Notes: generated by a model not told the origin, from the sequence alone. DNA of 64,000 nt from JAICLK01 sp963810525 (GCA_963810525.1 CAWENB010000002.1:124001-188000), one strand, 5' to 3'; shown: positions 7,120 to 16,364, counted from the stretch's first letter. Translations and numbers: made by a program.

Positions 7120-8301
7120 ATGTCTGCAGGTGAAGAAGCAAGCGGGCAGTTGCCGGCGTTTGAAGTTGCTTATGCAGAAAGGCAGGGATTGGTCTGGGCA
7201 ACACTTGGCCCAGAAACCGACCATCCTGATGTTTTGACTATGGTTGCGCAGTTGTCGGATGTCGGACGTATCCATGGTGCGCATAACAGTATCGGCAAAT
7301 ACACAGGAAGAGCTCACACATTCCTGGAAACCGCACGCGAAGTCGGCAATAAGGGCGCACGAGTAAATGGCGACATGGAGGGCTTTAAACCACGTACAAG
7401 CGACGGAACTGTGCCGACAGTCGTTGAGGCTGGCAGTCCAATTTCATTCATGTGGGAACAGCTCGGTACTGCTGAAGGTGCAGTGGGAACCGTCGATGAT
7501 ATACACAAGTATGTCGATGAAGGTGACCCCGTCTCAATGCAAGACGGTAAAATGTGGATGAAAGTGGTAGCCAAAGAAAGTAACGGCAGGGTCCACTGCG
7601 AGGTCCTGAGCACCCCCAGAGGGAAGCCCTATAAAGTAGTGGAGCACAAAGGGCTAAACATGCCAAATTCTATCGGCCCTGAAGGTTTACTTGACCGAGA
7701 CCGCGAGATGATGCGCCAATATGCCGGAAGTCTTGTGGTGCCGCATTTAATCGGGTTGAGCTACACGCAATCCCCGCGCATTCTCGAGGAAGCAATCGAC
7801 CACGCGAGAGCCCTAGGAATGTCGGACGAAGTCGGATTTGTCCTTAAACTTGAGAATAGAGCTGGTTGGAGAAACGCTCGAGAAATTTTCGACGCCAGCC
7901 GACCCCAAGATGTAATTATGGCAGCACTCGGTGACTTTGGTCCGGAAATGCTAAATCAGAGAGAGCATATATTCCAGTTCTTGTGCGACTTAGGTCGTTA
8001 CGGCAAAGAATACCAACGCCAGTGGGTGGCATGCACGGGATTGGCGCCCAGTATGACCGAGCAAGATATGGCTTCAAATGCTGAATACATCGCGCTCAGT
8101 TTTGTAGCACAACTGGGCGGCGACCTGGCCTTAAGCGGCGACGAATTAGCAATGAACGGGAACTATCCAGTTGAGGCGGTACGTACACTTCGGCGAGTCG
8201 CTGACTACTTTGTGAACGAAGACGCAAATCGTACGAATGGGATTTACGGCAGTGGTAGTAATGTCGGCGGGCTTGCCGTCTCCGGCGCTATTCGGCATTA
8301 A
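7120..8301 (+). CDS. Divergent pyruvate kinase-like protein
   Basis: A 393-residue protein that follows the pyruvate kinase barrel block by block: WATLGPETDHPDVL (usual TLGPaT.sp..l), VGRIHGAH (usual ARLNFSHG, with R50 and H55 kept but Asn replaced by His52), GDMEGFKPRT (usual D.kGPkIRTG), VEHKGLNMPN, VLKLENRAG (K243, E245 of the KIEN site kept), IMAALGDFGPE (usual MVARGDLGVE), WVACTGLAPSM (usual TATQMLESM), then LSGDELAMNGNYPVEAV. The C-terminal allosteric domain is absent. The fold call is strong; normal kinase activity is uncertain given substitutions in the substrate loop and the missing RGD Arg. GGAAGGA 8 nt before the ATG sets the start. Confidence 0.75.
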   Translation: MSAGEEASGQLPAFEVAYAERQGLVWATLGPETDHPDVLTMVAQLSDVGRIHGAHNSIGKYTGRAHTFLETAREVGNKGARVNGDMEGFKPRTSDGTVPTVVEAGSPISFMWEQLGTAEGAVGTVDDIHKYVDEGDPVSMQDGKMWMKVVAKESNGRVHCEVLSTPRGKPYKVVEHKGLNMPNSIGPEGLLDRDREMMRQYAGSLVVPHLIGLSYTQSPRILEEAIDHARALGMSDEVGFVLKLENRAGWRNAREIFDASRPQDVIMAALGDFGPEMLNQREHIFQFLCDLGRYGKEYQRQWVACTGLAPSMTEQDMASNAEYIALSFVAQLGGDLALSGDELAMNGNYPVEAVRTLRRVADYFVNEDANRTNGIYGSGSNVGGLAVSGAIRH

Positions 8302-8324
8302 TATTTCTTATTACTCCAACGAGT

Positions 8325-8822
8325 CTAGCGGTAATTAGTGAATGCCAGCGGAAAGTCGAAATTCTCAGCTTTGAGAAGTTCGATGACATGTTGTAGTTCG
8401 TCTTTGCTGTTGCCGATAACTCGGACGGCGTCGCCCTGAATTTGGGATTTGATCTTTGGGAATTTGTCACGGATAAGTTTTGTGATTTGCTTGGCTTTAT
8501 CCTGACCGAGCCCTTTCTTAAATGGTACTTCTTTTGTGGTTTTTAAGTTTGATGTCACCATATTGCGTGACACGTCAAACACTTTCTGGCTCTGACCGCG
8601 GGCGGCCATTTTCTTGCGGGCAATATCAACTATAGTATCGACTTGCCAGTCGCTGTTGCCGGTAATTTTTAGCCCTGTCTTATCTGGGTCGAGCCATTCG
8701 ACGGCGGCCGGCGTGCCCTTGAAATCATAACGGTTGGCGATTTCACGCTGAACCTGGTCGAAGACGTTATTCATCTCGGCCTTATCGTATTCGGAAACAA
8801 TATCGAATGAAAAATTAGCCAT
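8325..8822 (-). CDS. yajQ: YajQ family nucleotide/c-di-GMP-binding protein
   Basis: A 165-residue protein that matches the YajQ (UPF0234) family over its full usual length: MANFSFDIVSEYD at the N-terminus, NRYDFKGT, GKSQ-like ARGQSQKVFDVSRN and SKDELQHVIELLK at the C-terminus. Some homologues bind cyclic di-GMP; others have been linked to RNA or protein binding. The start is ATG 8822, with TATAAT (8834-8829) ending 6 nt upstream. The gene diverges from pheS and shares its -10 box with it. Confidence 0.9.
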   Translation of the reverse strand: MANFSFDIVSEYDKAEMNNVFDQVQREIANRYDFKGTPAAVEWLDPDKTGLKITGNSDWQVDTIVDIARKKMAARGQSQKVFDVSRNMVTSNLKTTKEVPFKKGLGQDKAKQITKLIRDKFPKIKSQIQGDAVRVIGNSKDELQHVIELLKAENFDFPLAFTNYR

Positions 8823-8828
8823 ACCTGT

Positions 8829-8836
8829 ATTATAAT
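8829..8836. promoter_or_regulatory. Shared bidirectional -10 element, yajQ/pheS
   Basis: The octamer ATTATAAT reads TATAAT on the plus strand (8831-8836) and TATAAT on the minus strand (8834-8829), overlapping by 4 bp. It ends 10 nt before the pheS ATG 8847 on one side and 6 nt before the yajQ ATG 8822 on the other. The two genes are only 24 bp apart, so one symmetric box probably serves both directions. Confidence 0.6.
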
Positions 8837-8846
8837 TCAATCAGTA

Positions 8847-9890
8847 ATGGACTATCAAAACCAGAAAATCCAAGAAGTGCGAACTTTGCTATTGTCTCCG
8901 GAGCGATTTGGTGCGCTCGAAAACAAAGCCGAGATTTTGAAATCCGTCGAGCTAAAAGCATTGTACGCGGAAATCCCGACGTTGCCGACCGAACTTCGCG
9001 CCAGTTTTGGCAAAGAAATAAATAATTTACGCGCCGAGCTTGAGCAAATGGCGCAATCACAGCGAACGCCGGCCGAAGCACTTTCGCCAATTGACGTCAC
9101 TGCACCGTTCGATGTAAATGTGCCGGTCGACAAGCGTCCTCGGTTGCTATCAAGCGAGCTCGGCAGCCAGCACCCGCTAACGAGTGAAATAGAAACTATA
9201 GCGGATATTTTCTACCGCATGGGTTTTGTAATTGAGCAGTCGCGCGAGATCGACGATGACTTTCACATGTTTGACAGCTTAAATTTTCCAAAAGGCCATC
9301 CTGCCCGCGATGATTACGACACCTTTACTACGATAGAAGGTTTGATTGCGCCGGCACACACCAGCACCATGCAGAACCGGATGATGAAGAAATATAAGTC
9401 GAACCTCGAAAACGGCCGGCCTATTGCTGTGCTTGTACCTGATCGGGTGTTCCGTAACGAAGACCTTGATGCCCGGCATGAGCATACTTTTTACCAGCAC
9501 GAGGGTATCTATGTCGACCGCGGTATGCACGCCGGCAACCTGATGGCTACGCTCAAGACGTTTTTGAGTTCGTACTACCAGAAGAATCTTGCCATAAAGA
9601 CTCAGCCGTTTTATTTTCCCTTCACCGAGCCAAGCTTTGAATTCGCCATGAGCTGTCCGTTTTGCGATCGCAAAGGCTGCCACATATGCAGCCAGACCGG
9701 CTGGATTGAGCTGCTTGGTTGCGGCATGATTCATCCGAACGTGCTCAGAATGGCCGGAATAGACCCGCACGAGTTTACTGGCTTTGCGTGGGGCGGCGGC
9801 GTAGAACGATTAGTGATGATGAAATATGGTATAGAGGATATCCGCTACTTCGAATCGGCAAATTTGAGTTTCCTGAGGCAATTCGCATGA
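8847..9890 (+). CDS. pheS: Phenylalanine--tRNA ligase alpha subunit
   Basis: A 347-residue protein, the usual length for bacterial PheS. It shows the N-terminal coiled-coil tRNA-binding region (about residues 1-85), then the class II catalytic core with HPLTSEIETIADIFYRMGF, FRNEDLDARHEHTFYQHEG (motif 2 region), PFTEPSFEFAMSC and GFAWGGGVERLVMMKYGI (motif 3). A CPFCDRKGCHIC segment looks like a four-Cys insertion of the kind seen in some PheS proteins. It charges tRNA-Phe together with PheT. It is the first gene of an operon in which each of the next genes overlaps its predecessor. Confidence 0.97.
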   Translation: MDYQNQKIQEVRTLLLSPERFGALENKAEILKSVELKALYAEIPTLPTELRASFGKEINNLRAELEQMAQSQRTPAEALSPIDVTAPFDVNVPVDKRPRLLSSELGSQHPLTSEIETIADIFYRMGFVIEQSREIDDDFHMFDSLNFPKGHPARDDYDTFTTIEGLIAPAHTSTMQNRMMKKYKSNLENGRPIAVLVPDRVFRNEDLDARHEHTFYQHEGIYVDRGMHAGNLMATLKTFLSSYYQKNLAIKTQPFYFPFTEPSFEFAMSCPFCDRKGCHICSQTGWIELLGCGMIHPNVLRMAGIDPHEFTGFAWGGGVERLVMMKYGIEDIRYFESANLSFLRQFA

Positions 9891-10312
9891 CCACAACCCA
9901 GCAGAAAGTAATAGCTTATTTAGGGCAGTTTGAAGAATGTGTCATGGCAACGGTTAACGAAAAAGGCCAACCCGAAGCGGCGACAGTCGGTTTCTCGGAA
10001 AACCAAAATCTGGAACTGATGATAGGCACCTCCAGAAATTCCCGCAAGTGCCGGAATATTTTTCAAAATCCGCAGGTCGCGGTGGTCGTGGGGTTTAAGG
10101 GTGATATTACCGTACAATTTGAAGGTATTGCCCGTGAGCTTACAGATGAAGAACTCACTGAGCGCAAAAAATTGTATTTTAAGAAATTGCCGGAATTAAA
10201 GGTATTTGAACGCGATCCAGACCAGGTATATTTTTCGATAACACCTAACTGGGTCCGGTATACGGATTTTTCGCAAGAAGAAAAGGTCGAGGAATTGCGT
10301 GATTTTATATGA
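9887..10312 (+). CDS. Pyridoxamine 5'-phosphate oxidase-like flavin-binding protein
   Basis: A 141-residue split-barrel protein of the PPOX superfamily (PF01243-like): CVMATVNEKGQPEAATVGF, LMIGTSRNSRKCRNIFQNPQVAVVVG and ITVQFEGIARELTD. These proteins bind FMN, F420 or heme and many reduce small molecules; this one has no decisive substrate residues. The ATG 9887 overlaps the pheS stop (ATGA), so translation is probably coupled; the longer frame starting inside pheS at 9719 is not real. Its presence between pheS and pheT is unusual. Confidence 0.82.
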   Translation: MTTTQQKVIAYLGQFEECVMATVNEKGQPEAATVGFSENQNLELMIGTSRNSRKCRNIFQNPQVAVVVGFKGDITVQFEGIARELTDEELTERKKLYFKKLPELKVFERDPDQVYFSITPNWVRYTDFSQEEKVEELRDFI

Positions 10313-10352
10313 GTTGTGTGAAGTATAATCAAATTACCTGGAAATTACGGGC

Positions 10353-10796
10353 ATGATTGGCCGGAAAGTTAGTAAACTCGAGAGTGATCCGCTCTGGCGC
10401 GAAGCTTGTGAACTGGCTGAATATATGTACGGCAAGCTCGCTGAAATACCCGAAGAAGAGCAGTGGGACACCGAAACCAAATTGCGCCATACGGCCAATG
10501 ACCTGATGTACTACGTTGCCGGCGCGATTGGTAATGTCAGCCCCGCCAATAGTGAATATGATTGGGGTTCGGCAAGCAAGAGCGCGTGTGCGCTAATGAC
10601 CGTCTACCGTTTCGCCTGCCGCCAGAAATTCATCAGCATTGAACCGGAAATCATGGTTCGGCTCGACAAGCTGATTGATGCCGTGGGGCAAAGGGTCGAA
10701 GATGCATACGCCCAAACCGAAGCCAAGAATATGGAAGACTTCGAGCGTTGGCGAGGTATCATGGCCCTACAGAAAGAAGTTGGAGAAAAACAATGA
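10353..10796 (+). CDS. Helical (four-helix-bundle-like) protein between pheS and pheT
   Basis: A 147-residue, strongly charged, probably all-helical protein (LWREACELAEYMYGKLAEIPEEEQW and KLRHTANDLMYYVAGAIGN). The opening pattern, Leu-Trp-x-x-Ala followed by a helix with a hydrophobic periodicity and 'P.eEqw', resembles the four-helix-bundle proteins encoded by rRNA intervening sequences and related orphans. I can name no biochemical function. Its TGA overlaps the pheT ATG (ATGA), and it follows the PPOX gene by 40 nt, so it belongs to the pheST operon. Confidence 0.7.
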   Translation: MIGRKVSKLESDPLWREACELAEYMYGKLAEIPEEEQWDTETKLRHTANDLMYYVAGAIGNVSPANSEYDWGSASKSACALMTVYRFACRQKFISIEPEIMVRLDKLIDAVGQRVEDAYAQTEAKNMEDFERWRGIMALQKEVGEKQ

Positions 10797-13348
10797 AGGT
10801 TAGCGTCAATAGCATAAAGTATATGGACCAGCGCAACGGGAGCGGAAGCGATCCGGCACCGGAGGGCGTGGAGAAACTGGCCGAAAAGATCGGCTCGCAA
10901 TTAGGGGCGATTGAGGAAATTATTGATATTGGCTCGAAATATGAAGGTATTATCATTGTCAAAGTCATGTCGTGCACTGATCATCCGAATGCCGATCGTC
11001 TGCATATCTGCAAAGTTGATGATGGCCGAACATTCAAAGACGTTGAGCGTGATGAAAATGGGTACGTACAAATTATCTGCGGTGCGCCGAACGTACACGA
11101 GGGTATGCTGGCGGCATGGCTGCCTCCAGGTTCGGTCGTGCCGAGCACGGTCAATAAAGACCCATTCGTACTCGAGTCGCGTGCTATACGCGGCCAAACC
11201 AGCAATGGCATGATGGCCAGCGCGCGCGAATTGGCTATCGGCGACGATCATGAGGGTATCCTGGAGGTTGATAAGGACGTGCCGCCCGGCAGCTCTTTTG
11301 CCGAAACGTATGAACTGACCGGCGACAACGTGCTCGACATTGAGAATAAAATGTTCACGCACCGGCCGGACTGTTTCGGATTCCTTGGTGTGGCGCGCGA
11401 GCTGGCCGGAATTCAGGGGCAATCATACAAAAGTCCGGATTGGTACAAGCCTCATCCTGAATTTCCGGCGACTGAGACCGAAGAACTGAAGCTTGAAGTC
11501 CGCAACGATCTACCCGACCTGGTACCGCGGTTTACGGCCATCACAATGCGTGGAGTCAAAGTAGGTCCGAGCCCGGTAACAATCCAAATTGAACTAGCAA
11601 AAGTGGGGCTGCGGCCGATCAACAATATCGTGGACTACACGAATTTCTTCATGCTTGAGACCGGCCAGCCGCTGCACGCTTATGATTACGACAAAGTAGT
11701 TGCGCAAGATGCCGGAGCCGACCATGCGACAATCGTGGTGCGCAAACCGGAAAAAGGTGAAAAAATTCTATTGCTTAACGGTAAAGAAGTTACTCCCCGC
11801 GCCGAAGCTATTATGATAGCCACTCGCGATAAAGCTATCGGCCTTGGCGGTGTCATGGGCGGCAGCAACACGGAAGTTGACGAAAACACCAAAAACATCA
11901 TTATCGAATGCGCCAACTTTGATATGTACTCAATCCGCCGAACGAGCATGGAACATGGGCTCTTCACCGATGCGGTCACCCGTTTTACGAAGGGTCAGAG
12001 CCCTTTGCAGAATCTGGCCGTACTGGCGCGAATAGTTAGTGAAATCCGGAAATATGCTGGCGGCAAGGTGGCAGGAACGGTTATTGACGACAACCATTTG
12101 GCACCGGAAGTTCTGAAGCTCGGTGCAGTGCACGCTCCGGTTACCGTATCAGTCAAGTTTATTAATGAGCGGCTTGGTCTTAATTTAAACGACTCGCAAA
12201 TCATGACTTTGCTCAAAAATGTTGAATTTCAAGTTGAGTCGACACCGGTAGGTGATTTGAAATTAACAGCGCCGTTCTGGCGCACCGATATTGAAATTCC
12301 TGAAGACATCGTGGAAGAGGTCGGCCGCCTGTATGGCTATGATAAGTTACCGCTTGAATTGCCTAAGCGTGACCTGACGCCGGCGCCCAGAAATGCCATG
12401 CTTGAAGTTAAAGTCAAAATCCGGGAGCGTCTATGCAATGCCGGTGCCGACGAAGTTCTTACCTATAGTTTCGTACATGGTAACCTGCTCGACAAAGTGG
12501 GCCAGGATAAAACCCGGGCCTTTCAGCTCGCTAACGCGCTCAGCCCCGATCTACAGTATTATCGCCTGAGCTTGATACCGAGTTTACTTGATCGAGTTCA
12601 TCCTAATATAAAAGCTGGTTTCGACGAATTCGCATTGTTTGAAATTGGCAAGGCTCATCAAAAAGATAAGCTTGATGACGATGAATTGCCGAAAGAATTT
12701 GAGCGAGTTGCATTCGTCTTCGCGGCCGAAAAAAAAGCTGCCCAAAATTATGCCGGTGCACCTTATTTCCAGACAAAAAAGTATCTTATGAGTTTACTCG
12801 AGCTTTTCGGACTAGAAAAACAAGTAACATTCGAAACGCTTATCCCAAATGACCCGGATTCTGCGACCCCTTACTACGAACCGGCCCGCGCGGCAACCGT
12901 AAAAGCCGGGGATTCGGTTCTCGGGCGTATAGGCGAGTTTAAAGTGGGTGTACGCCGCGCGCTGAAACTGCCGGAATACTGCGCGGGTTTCGAGCTCGGG
13001 CTTGATCAATTGCTGAAACTTGGAAAGGCTGTACATGCATACACGCCACTACCCCGATTTCCGAAAGTAACGCAGGACATAACACTCAAAGTCGCGAACG
13101 GCCTAAGCTTCGATAAATTACATGATTTTGTAGCCAAACAGCTCGATGTCTACAAAATCGACAACTCGCTAACACATTTGCAGCCGCTAGATATTTTCCA
13201 AAGAGACAACGATAACAGGCACTTGCAAGTAACCTTTCGCTACACTGTTGCGAACTATGAACGCACCCTGACCGATGCCGAGGTCGCTGCCGTGCTTGAT
13301 AAGGTTGCCGTCGCCGCCAAAGATCAGCTTGAGGCTGAAAGGGTTTGA
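10793..13348 (+). CDS. pheT: Phenylalanine--tRNA ligase beta subunit
   Basis: An 851-residue protein with the full PheT order: N-terminal EMAP/tRNA-binding domain (KVMSCTDHPNADRLHICKVD, IICGAPNV), B3/B4 editing region (RPINNIVDYTNFFMLETGQPLHAYDYDK), B5 domain, catalytic-like core (IPEDIVEEVGRLYGYDKLP) and a C-terminal FDX-ACB anticodon-binding domain (PRFPKVTQDITLKV). It pairs with PheS. ATG 10793 overlaps the preceding stop (ATGA), which fixes the start; the same frame runs upstream to 10748 but inside the preceding gene. Confidence 0.97.
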   Translation: MKVSVNSIKYMDQRNGSGSDPAPEGVEKLAEKIGSQLGAIEEIIDIGSKYEGIIIVKVMSCTDHPNADRLHICKVDDGRTFKDVERDENGYVQIICGAPNVHEGMLAAWLPPGSVVPSTVNKDPFVLESRAIRGQTSNGMMASARELAIGDDHEGILEVDKDVPPGSSFAETYELTGDNVLDIENKMFTHRPDCFGFLGVARELAGIQGQSYKSPDWYKPHPEFPATETEELKLEVRNDLPDLVPRFTAITMRGVKVGPSPVTIQIELAKVGLRPINNIVDYTNFFMLETGQPLHAYDYDKVVAQDAGADHATIVVRKPEKGEKILLLNGKEVTPRAEAIMIATRDKAIGLGGVMGGSNTEVDENTKNIIIECANFDMYSIRRTSMEHGLFTDAVTRFTKGQSPLQNLAVLARIVSEIRKYAGGKVAGTVIDDNHLAPEVLKLGAVHAPVTVSVKFINERLGLNLNDSQIMTLLKNVEFQVESTPVGDLKLTAPFWRTDIEIPEDIVEEVGRLYGYDKLPLELPKRDLTPAPRNAMLEVKVKIRERLCNAGADEVLTYSFVHGNLLDKVGQDKTRAFQLANALSPDLQYYRLSLIPSLLDRVHPNIKAGFDEFALFEIGKAHQKDKLDDDELPKEFERVAFVFAAEKKAAQNYAGAPYFQTKKYLMSLLELFGLEKQVTFETLIPNDPDSATPYYEPARAATVKAGDSVLGRIGEFKVGVRRALKLPEYCAGFELGLDQLLKLGKAVHAYTPLPRFPKVTQDITLKVANGLSFDKLHDFVAKQLDVYKIDNSLTHLQPLDIFQRDNDNRHLQVTFRYTVANYERTLTDAEVAAVLDKVAVAAKDQLEAERV

Positions 13349-15104
13349 TATCAAACGATTTTTCGCAATTATCGTATTGCTGGTTGCGATAGCCAGCTTT
13401 AGCGTTTCCGGCATTGCGAAAGCGGACGTCAATGACTTTACCGTCACGGACTTCAGAGCTGACTATTACCTAAGCAATACCGACCCGCAAGGCCAGCTGA
13501 AAGTTGTAGAACAGATTTCCGTCGCCTATACCGATCAGAACCACGGTATTCTGCGGGCCCTACCTGAATCGTATAAAGGCCTGCCGTTGCATCTCAATGT
13601 ACAGAGCGTGAGCTCGGATACGGGCGCCCCGGCTCAGTACACAACCAGTTCGAGTAATGGCAATGACATCTTACAAATTGGCGACCCGAACCGCACGGTA
13701 TCCGGCGAGCAGGAGTACACAATAAAATATTCCGAGCGAAACGTCATAAGCTTCTACAATGACCACGACGAGCTGTACTGGGACGTCAACGGCAACGGCT
13801 GGTCGCAACCATTTACGCTCGTGCAAGCCACGCTTCATCTGCCAACAGGGCTTAAGCTTTCCAGCCAGAAACCAACATGCTACACCGGAAGCTATGGTTC
13901 AAACGCGCAGCAATGTCAAATTTCAGTCGCGGGTTCTACGATCATCACAAGCGCCAATAATTTAAGTCCCGGTTCCACCTTGACGTTCGTAGCCGGTTTT
14001 CAGAAGGGCTTTTTCAGGCCGGAAAATTGGCATAATTTCTTAAGCGACTACGGTGCGCAAATTGCGGAGTTAACCTTACCGATCATACTACTCGGCGGCG
14101 GCGGATTTGTGTGGTGGTGGAAGCGCGGGCGCGACGCTAAAGGACGAGGCACCATTATCCCTGAATACGACGCGCCGGACGGTCTGACGCCGCTGGAAGT
14201 CGGTACGGTTATTGATTTCGCCGTTGAGAACCGTGACCTGACAGCAACGATTATCGACTTAGCTATCCGCAAGTATATTCGCATTATTGAGACCGACAGT
14301 ACGAAAATGATTGTCATGAAGCAAAAATCGTATGAGTTACTGTTGCTCAACAAAGACTGGAGCAGTTTGAATGAGTGGGAGCGGCAATTGATGGAAAATA
14401 TTTTCGGCGGCGCCAGCACCCAGGAAAAAGTCACGCTGACCGCCATGGCGACAAAACTGAATTCTATTGCCAAAATCATCAAGCGTTCAGTATCGGATTC
14501 ATTAACTCAGCGCGGTTACTTTGTCTCGAACCCTTCAAAATACATTACGGTCCCCATTTCGCTCATCGTTATATTGGTTTGGTTTTTTGTACCTACGCTG
14601 TCCAGTGCGCTACCCGGCTATCTTATAGTGGGAGTGACTATCGGATTGATTCTGCTAGCGGTTTTCTATCACCTGATGCCGGCGCGGACCGCCAAAGGCG
14701 TGGCGGCTAAGGAGCATATCCTCGGTCTTAAAATGTATCTCGAAGTAGCCGAAAAAAATCGGATCGCCAAATTGCAAAGCCCTGACGCGCCGTATGCAGA
14801 CACTTCGACTGAGCCGAAGCATACTGTGAAGCTGTTCGAAAAATTACTGCCATTCGCAATCGTACTCAAGGTGGAAGACAAGTGGGCGGAAAAATTTAAC
14901 GACATTTACTCCTCGCCGCCGGATTGGTATGCAGGAAACTTCAATACCTTTAATGCAATCTACTTGGCAACCTCTCTGAATAGCGGCTTCTCATCATCAG
15001 TTAATAGCACGTTTAGCGCACCACGAAGCGCCGGCGGCAGCGGATTCGGTGGTGGTGGCTTCGCCGGCGGCGGCGGGGGAGGTGGTGGCGGTGGCGGCTG
15101 GTAG
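13329..15104 (+). CDS. DUF2207 domain membrane protein with Gly-rich tail
   Basis: About 591 residues. A signal peptide (FFAIIVLLVAIASFSVSGIAKA) precedes an extracellular beta-rich DUF2207 domain (DADYY-type start, HGILRALPESY), one membrane helix near residues 250-270 followed by the basic RGRD, two further helices near 410-450, and a C-terminal tail of almost pure Gly ending in Trp. This architecture is typical of DUF2207 envelope proteins of unknown function. TTG 13329 is the likeliest start because it lies just before the signal peptide; it overlaps the pheT end by 20 nt. No good Shine-Dalgarno sequence is visible, so the start is uncertain. Confidence 0.8.
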   Translation: MRLKGFDIKRFFAIIVLLVAIASFSVSGIAKADVNDFTVTDFRADYYLSNTDPQGQLKVVEQISVAYTDQNHGILRALPESYKGLPLHLNVQSVSSDTGAPAQYTTSSSNGNDILQIGDPNRTVSGEQEYTIKYSERNVISFYNDHDELYWDVNGNGWSQPFTLVQATLHLPTGLKLSSQKPTCYTGSYGSNAQQCQISVAGSTIITSANNLSPGSTLTFVAGFQKGFFRPENWHNFLSDYGAQIAELTLPIILLGGGGFVWWWKRGRDAKGRGTIIPEYDAPDGLTPLEVGTVIDFAVENRDLTATIIDLAIRKYIRIIETDSTKMIVMKQKSYELLLLNKDWSSLNEWERQLMENIFGGASTQEKVTLTAMATKLNSIAKIIKRSVSDSLTQRGYFVSNPSKYITVPISLIVILVWFFVPTLSSALPGYLIVGVTIGLILLAVFYHLMPARTAKGVAAKEHILGLKMYLEVAEKNRIAKLQSPDAPYADTSTEPKHTVKLFEKLLPFAIVLKVEDKWAEKFNDIYSSPPDWYAGNFNTFNAIYLATSLNSGFSSSVNSTFSAPRSAGGSGFGGGGFAGGGGGGGGGGGW

Positions 15105-15224
15105 TGGTCACTACGTAAAAAAACGATCAGTTCATCACGAAAACCTTGCAATAGTGACTCAATTGGTGCATAGTAGGCAACAATAATAACTGCAAACTAC
15201 TGACTAGGTCTGAAGGAGCTCAGT

Positions 15225-16364
15225 GTGGCTGCAGATGCCATCGAATTAGTGTCCGAACTGCAGACGTCGGACGATAGAGCTGTTGTATTTGGCAGCCCCG
15301 GAATTGATGTCATATTGAGGCCGGGCGAAATCGGCACAGAAGATCATGTACCGGGTGGCATTGGTGTGCTTGAGGGCGAGCATCTGGCGCGTTTTGAAGA
15401 AGCGGTCGACCAGGCGTTGCACCCGGCTCACGGCGAGCTTCCGGAAGATGAACAAATAAAGCTATTCCTTGGAGGCGGGGCCGCAAACGTCTTCGGATAT
15501 TTAGCCTGTGAATGGCCGGGAACTGTCACATTGGCAACTATTCTCGGTGACGACACCGATACTCCAAGCAGACTGGCCCGTGCCCAACTTTTCAGGTTTG
15601 GAGCTGTCGGGGCCGACCTGTCGGCCATCCAAGAAATATCCGGTTTCCGGCTTTGTGCTTCACTTATCGAAATGGATAAGATCGGGCAAAACGGCAGTAC
15701 TATTGTCGGTAACAGGATGGCACGGGTACGAGATCATGAAAACATGGACAAGCATATGGACCGTGATACGGTACATACTACGATTAAAGGCGCGCGCCTG
15801 GTTGTAGCGGCAGCAATAAAGAACCCTGTGGTTTCAGGTCATGTTTTTTCAGGCCTTGATGAAGCAACGTTCCTTGCGGTAAATCTTGGATCAAAAGATT
15901 TAAGAAACCACCTTGAAGTTTCATTGGGCCAAATGCATGCACGTCGGCCGAATTTATTGACGGCGAATGAGCCGGAACTTGCGCGTATCGTAACCGGAGC
16001 AGTCGGGGCTAAACCCGATAAAGATGAAATGATGCGACTTGCGGCGGAAGCATCGATAGGACTGGCTGAAGTTGTCGTCGGTACGATTGGAAAACTTGGC
16101 TTGGTTTATGCCTGTAACGGTGTCGCTCAATTTGAAAAAGCACTCGAAGATCCGCCCGGAAAAGTCTATCCATTGGGAGCCGGCGATCGTATTCTCGGCG
16201 TTATGGCCATGCTTCTGTCGAACGGTGATTCTTTGCAATCCGCAGCCACAGCAGCTTCTGTAAGCGCTAATCAGGTTATACGTTTTCCGGCATCATGCGG
16301 CGATCTTGAAGATCGTATTCAAAGTGCGATAGGACATGCCGCTTCAGTCGCCCGAGTCAATTAG
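15225..16364 (+). CDS. PfkB family carbohydrate kinase (divergent)
   Basis: A 379-residue protein with the two PfkB landmarks: an N-terminal Gly-rich substrate motif LGGGAANVFGYLA and a C-terminal YPLGAGDRILGVMAMLL with the GAGD catalytic Asp. The region VVFGSPGIDVILRPG matches the opening strand of the family. It carries an insertion of about 30 residues before the GG motif and a long middle segment, and it lacks the usual 'GDaFxGG' continuation (DRILGV instead). The sugar substrate is unknown. AAGGAG 6 nt before GTG 15225 supports this start. Confidence 0.78.
   Translation: MAADAIELVSELQTSDDRAVVFGSPGIDVILRPGEIGTEDHVPGGIGVLEGEHLARFEEAVDQALHPAHGELPEDEQIKLFLGGGAANVFGYLACEWPGTVTLATILGDDTDTPSRLARAQLFRFGAVGADLSAIQEISGFRLCASLIEMDKIGQNGSTIVGNRMARVRDHENMDKHMDRDTVHTTIKGARLVVAAAIKNPVVSGHVFSGLDEATFLAVNLGSKDLRNHLEVSLGQMHARRPNLLTANEPELARIVTGAVGAKPDKDEMMRLAAEASIGLAEVVVGTIGKLGLVYACNGVAQFEKALEDPPGKVYPLGAGDRILGVMAMLLSNGDSLQSAATAASVSANQVIRFPASCGDLEDRIQSAIGHAASVARVN

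Noticed and set aside
9719..9886. Longer start of the PPOX gene inside pheS
   Set aside because: The added residues are pheS in another frame; ATGA overlap at 9887 is the natural start.
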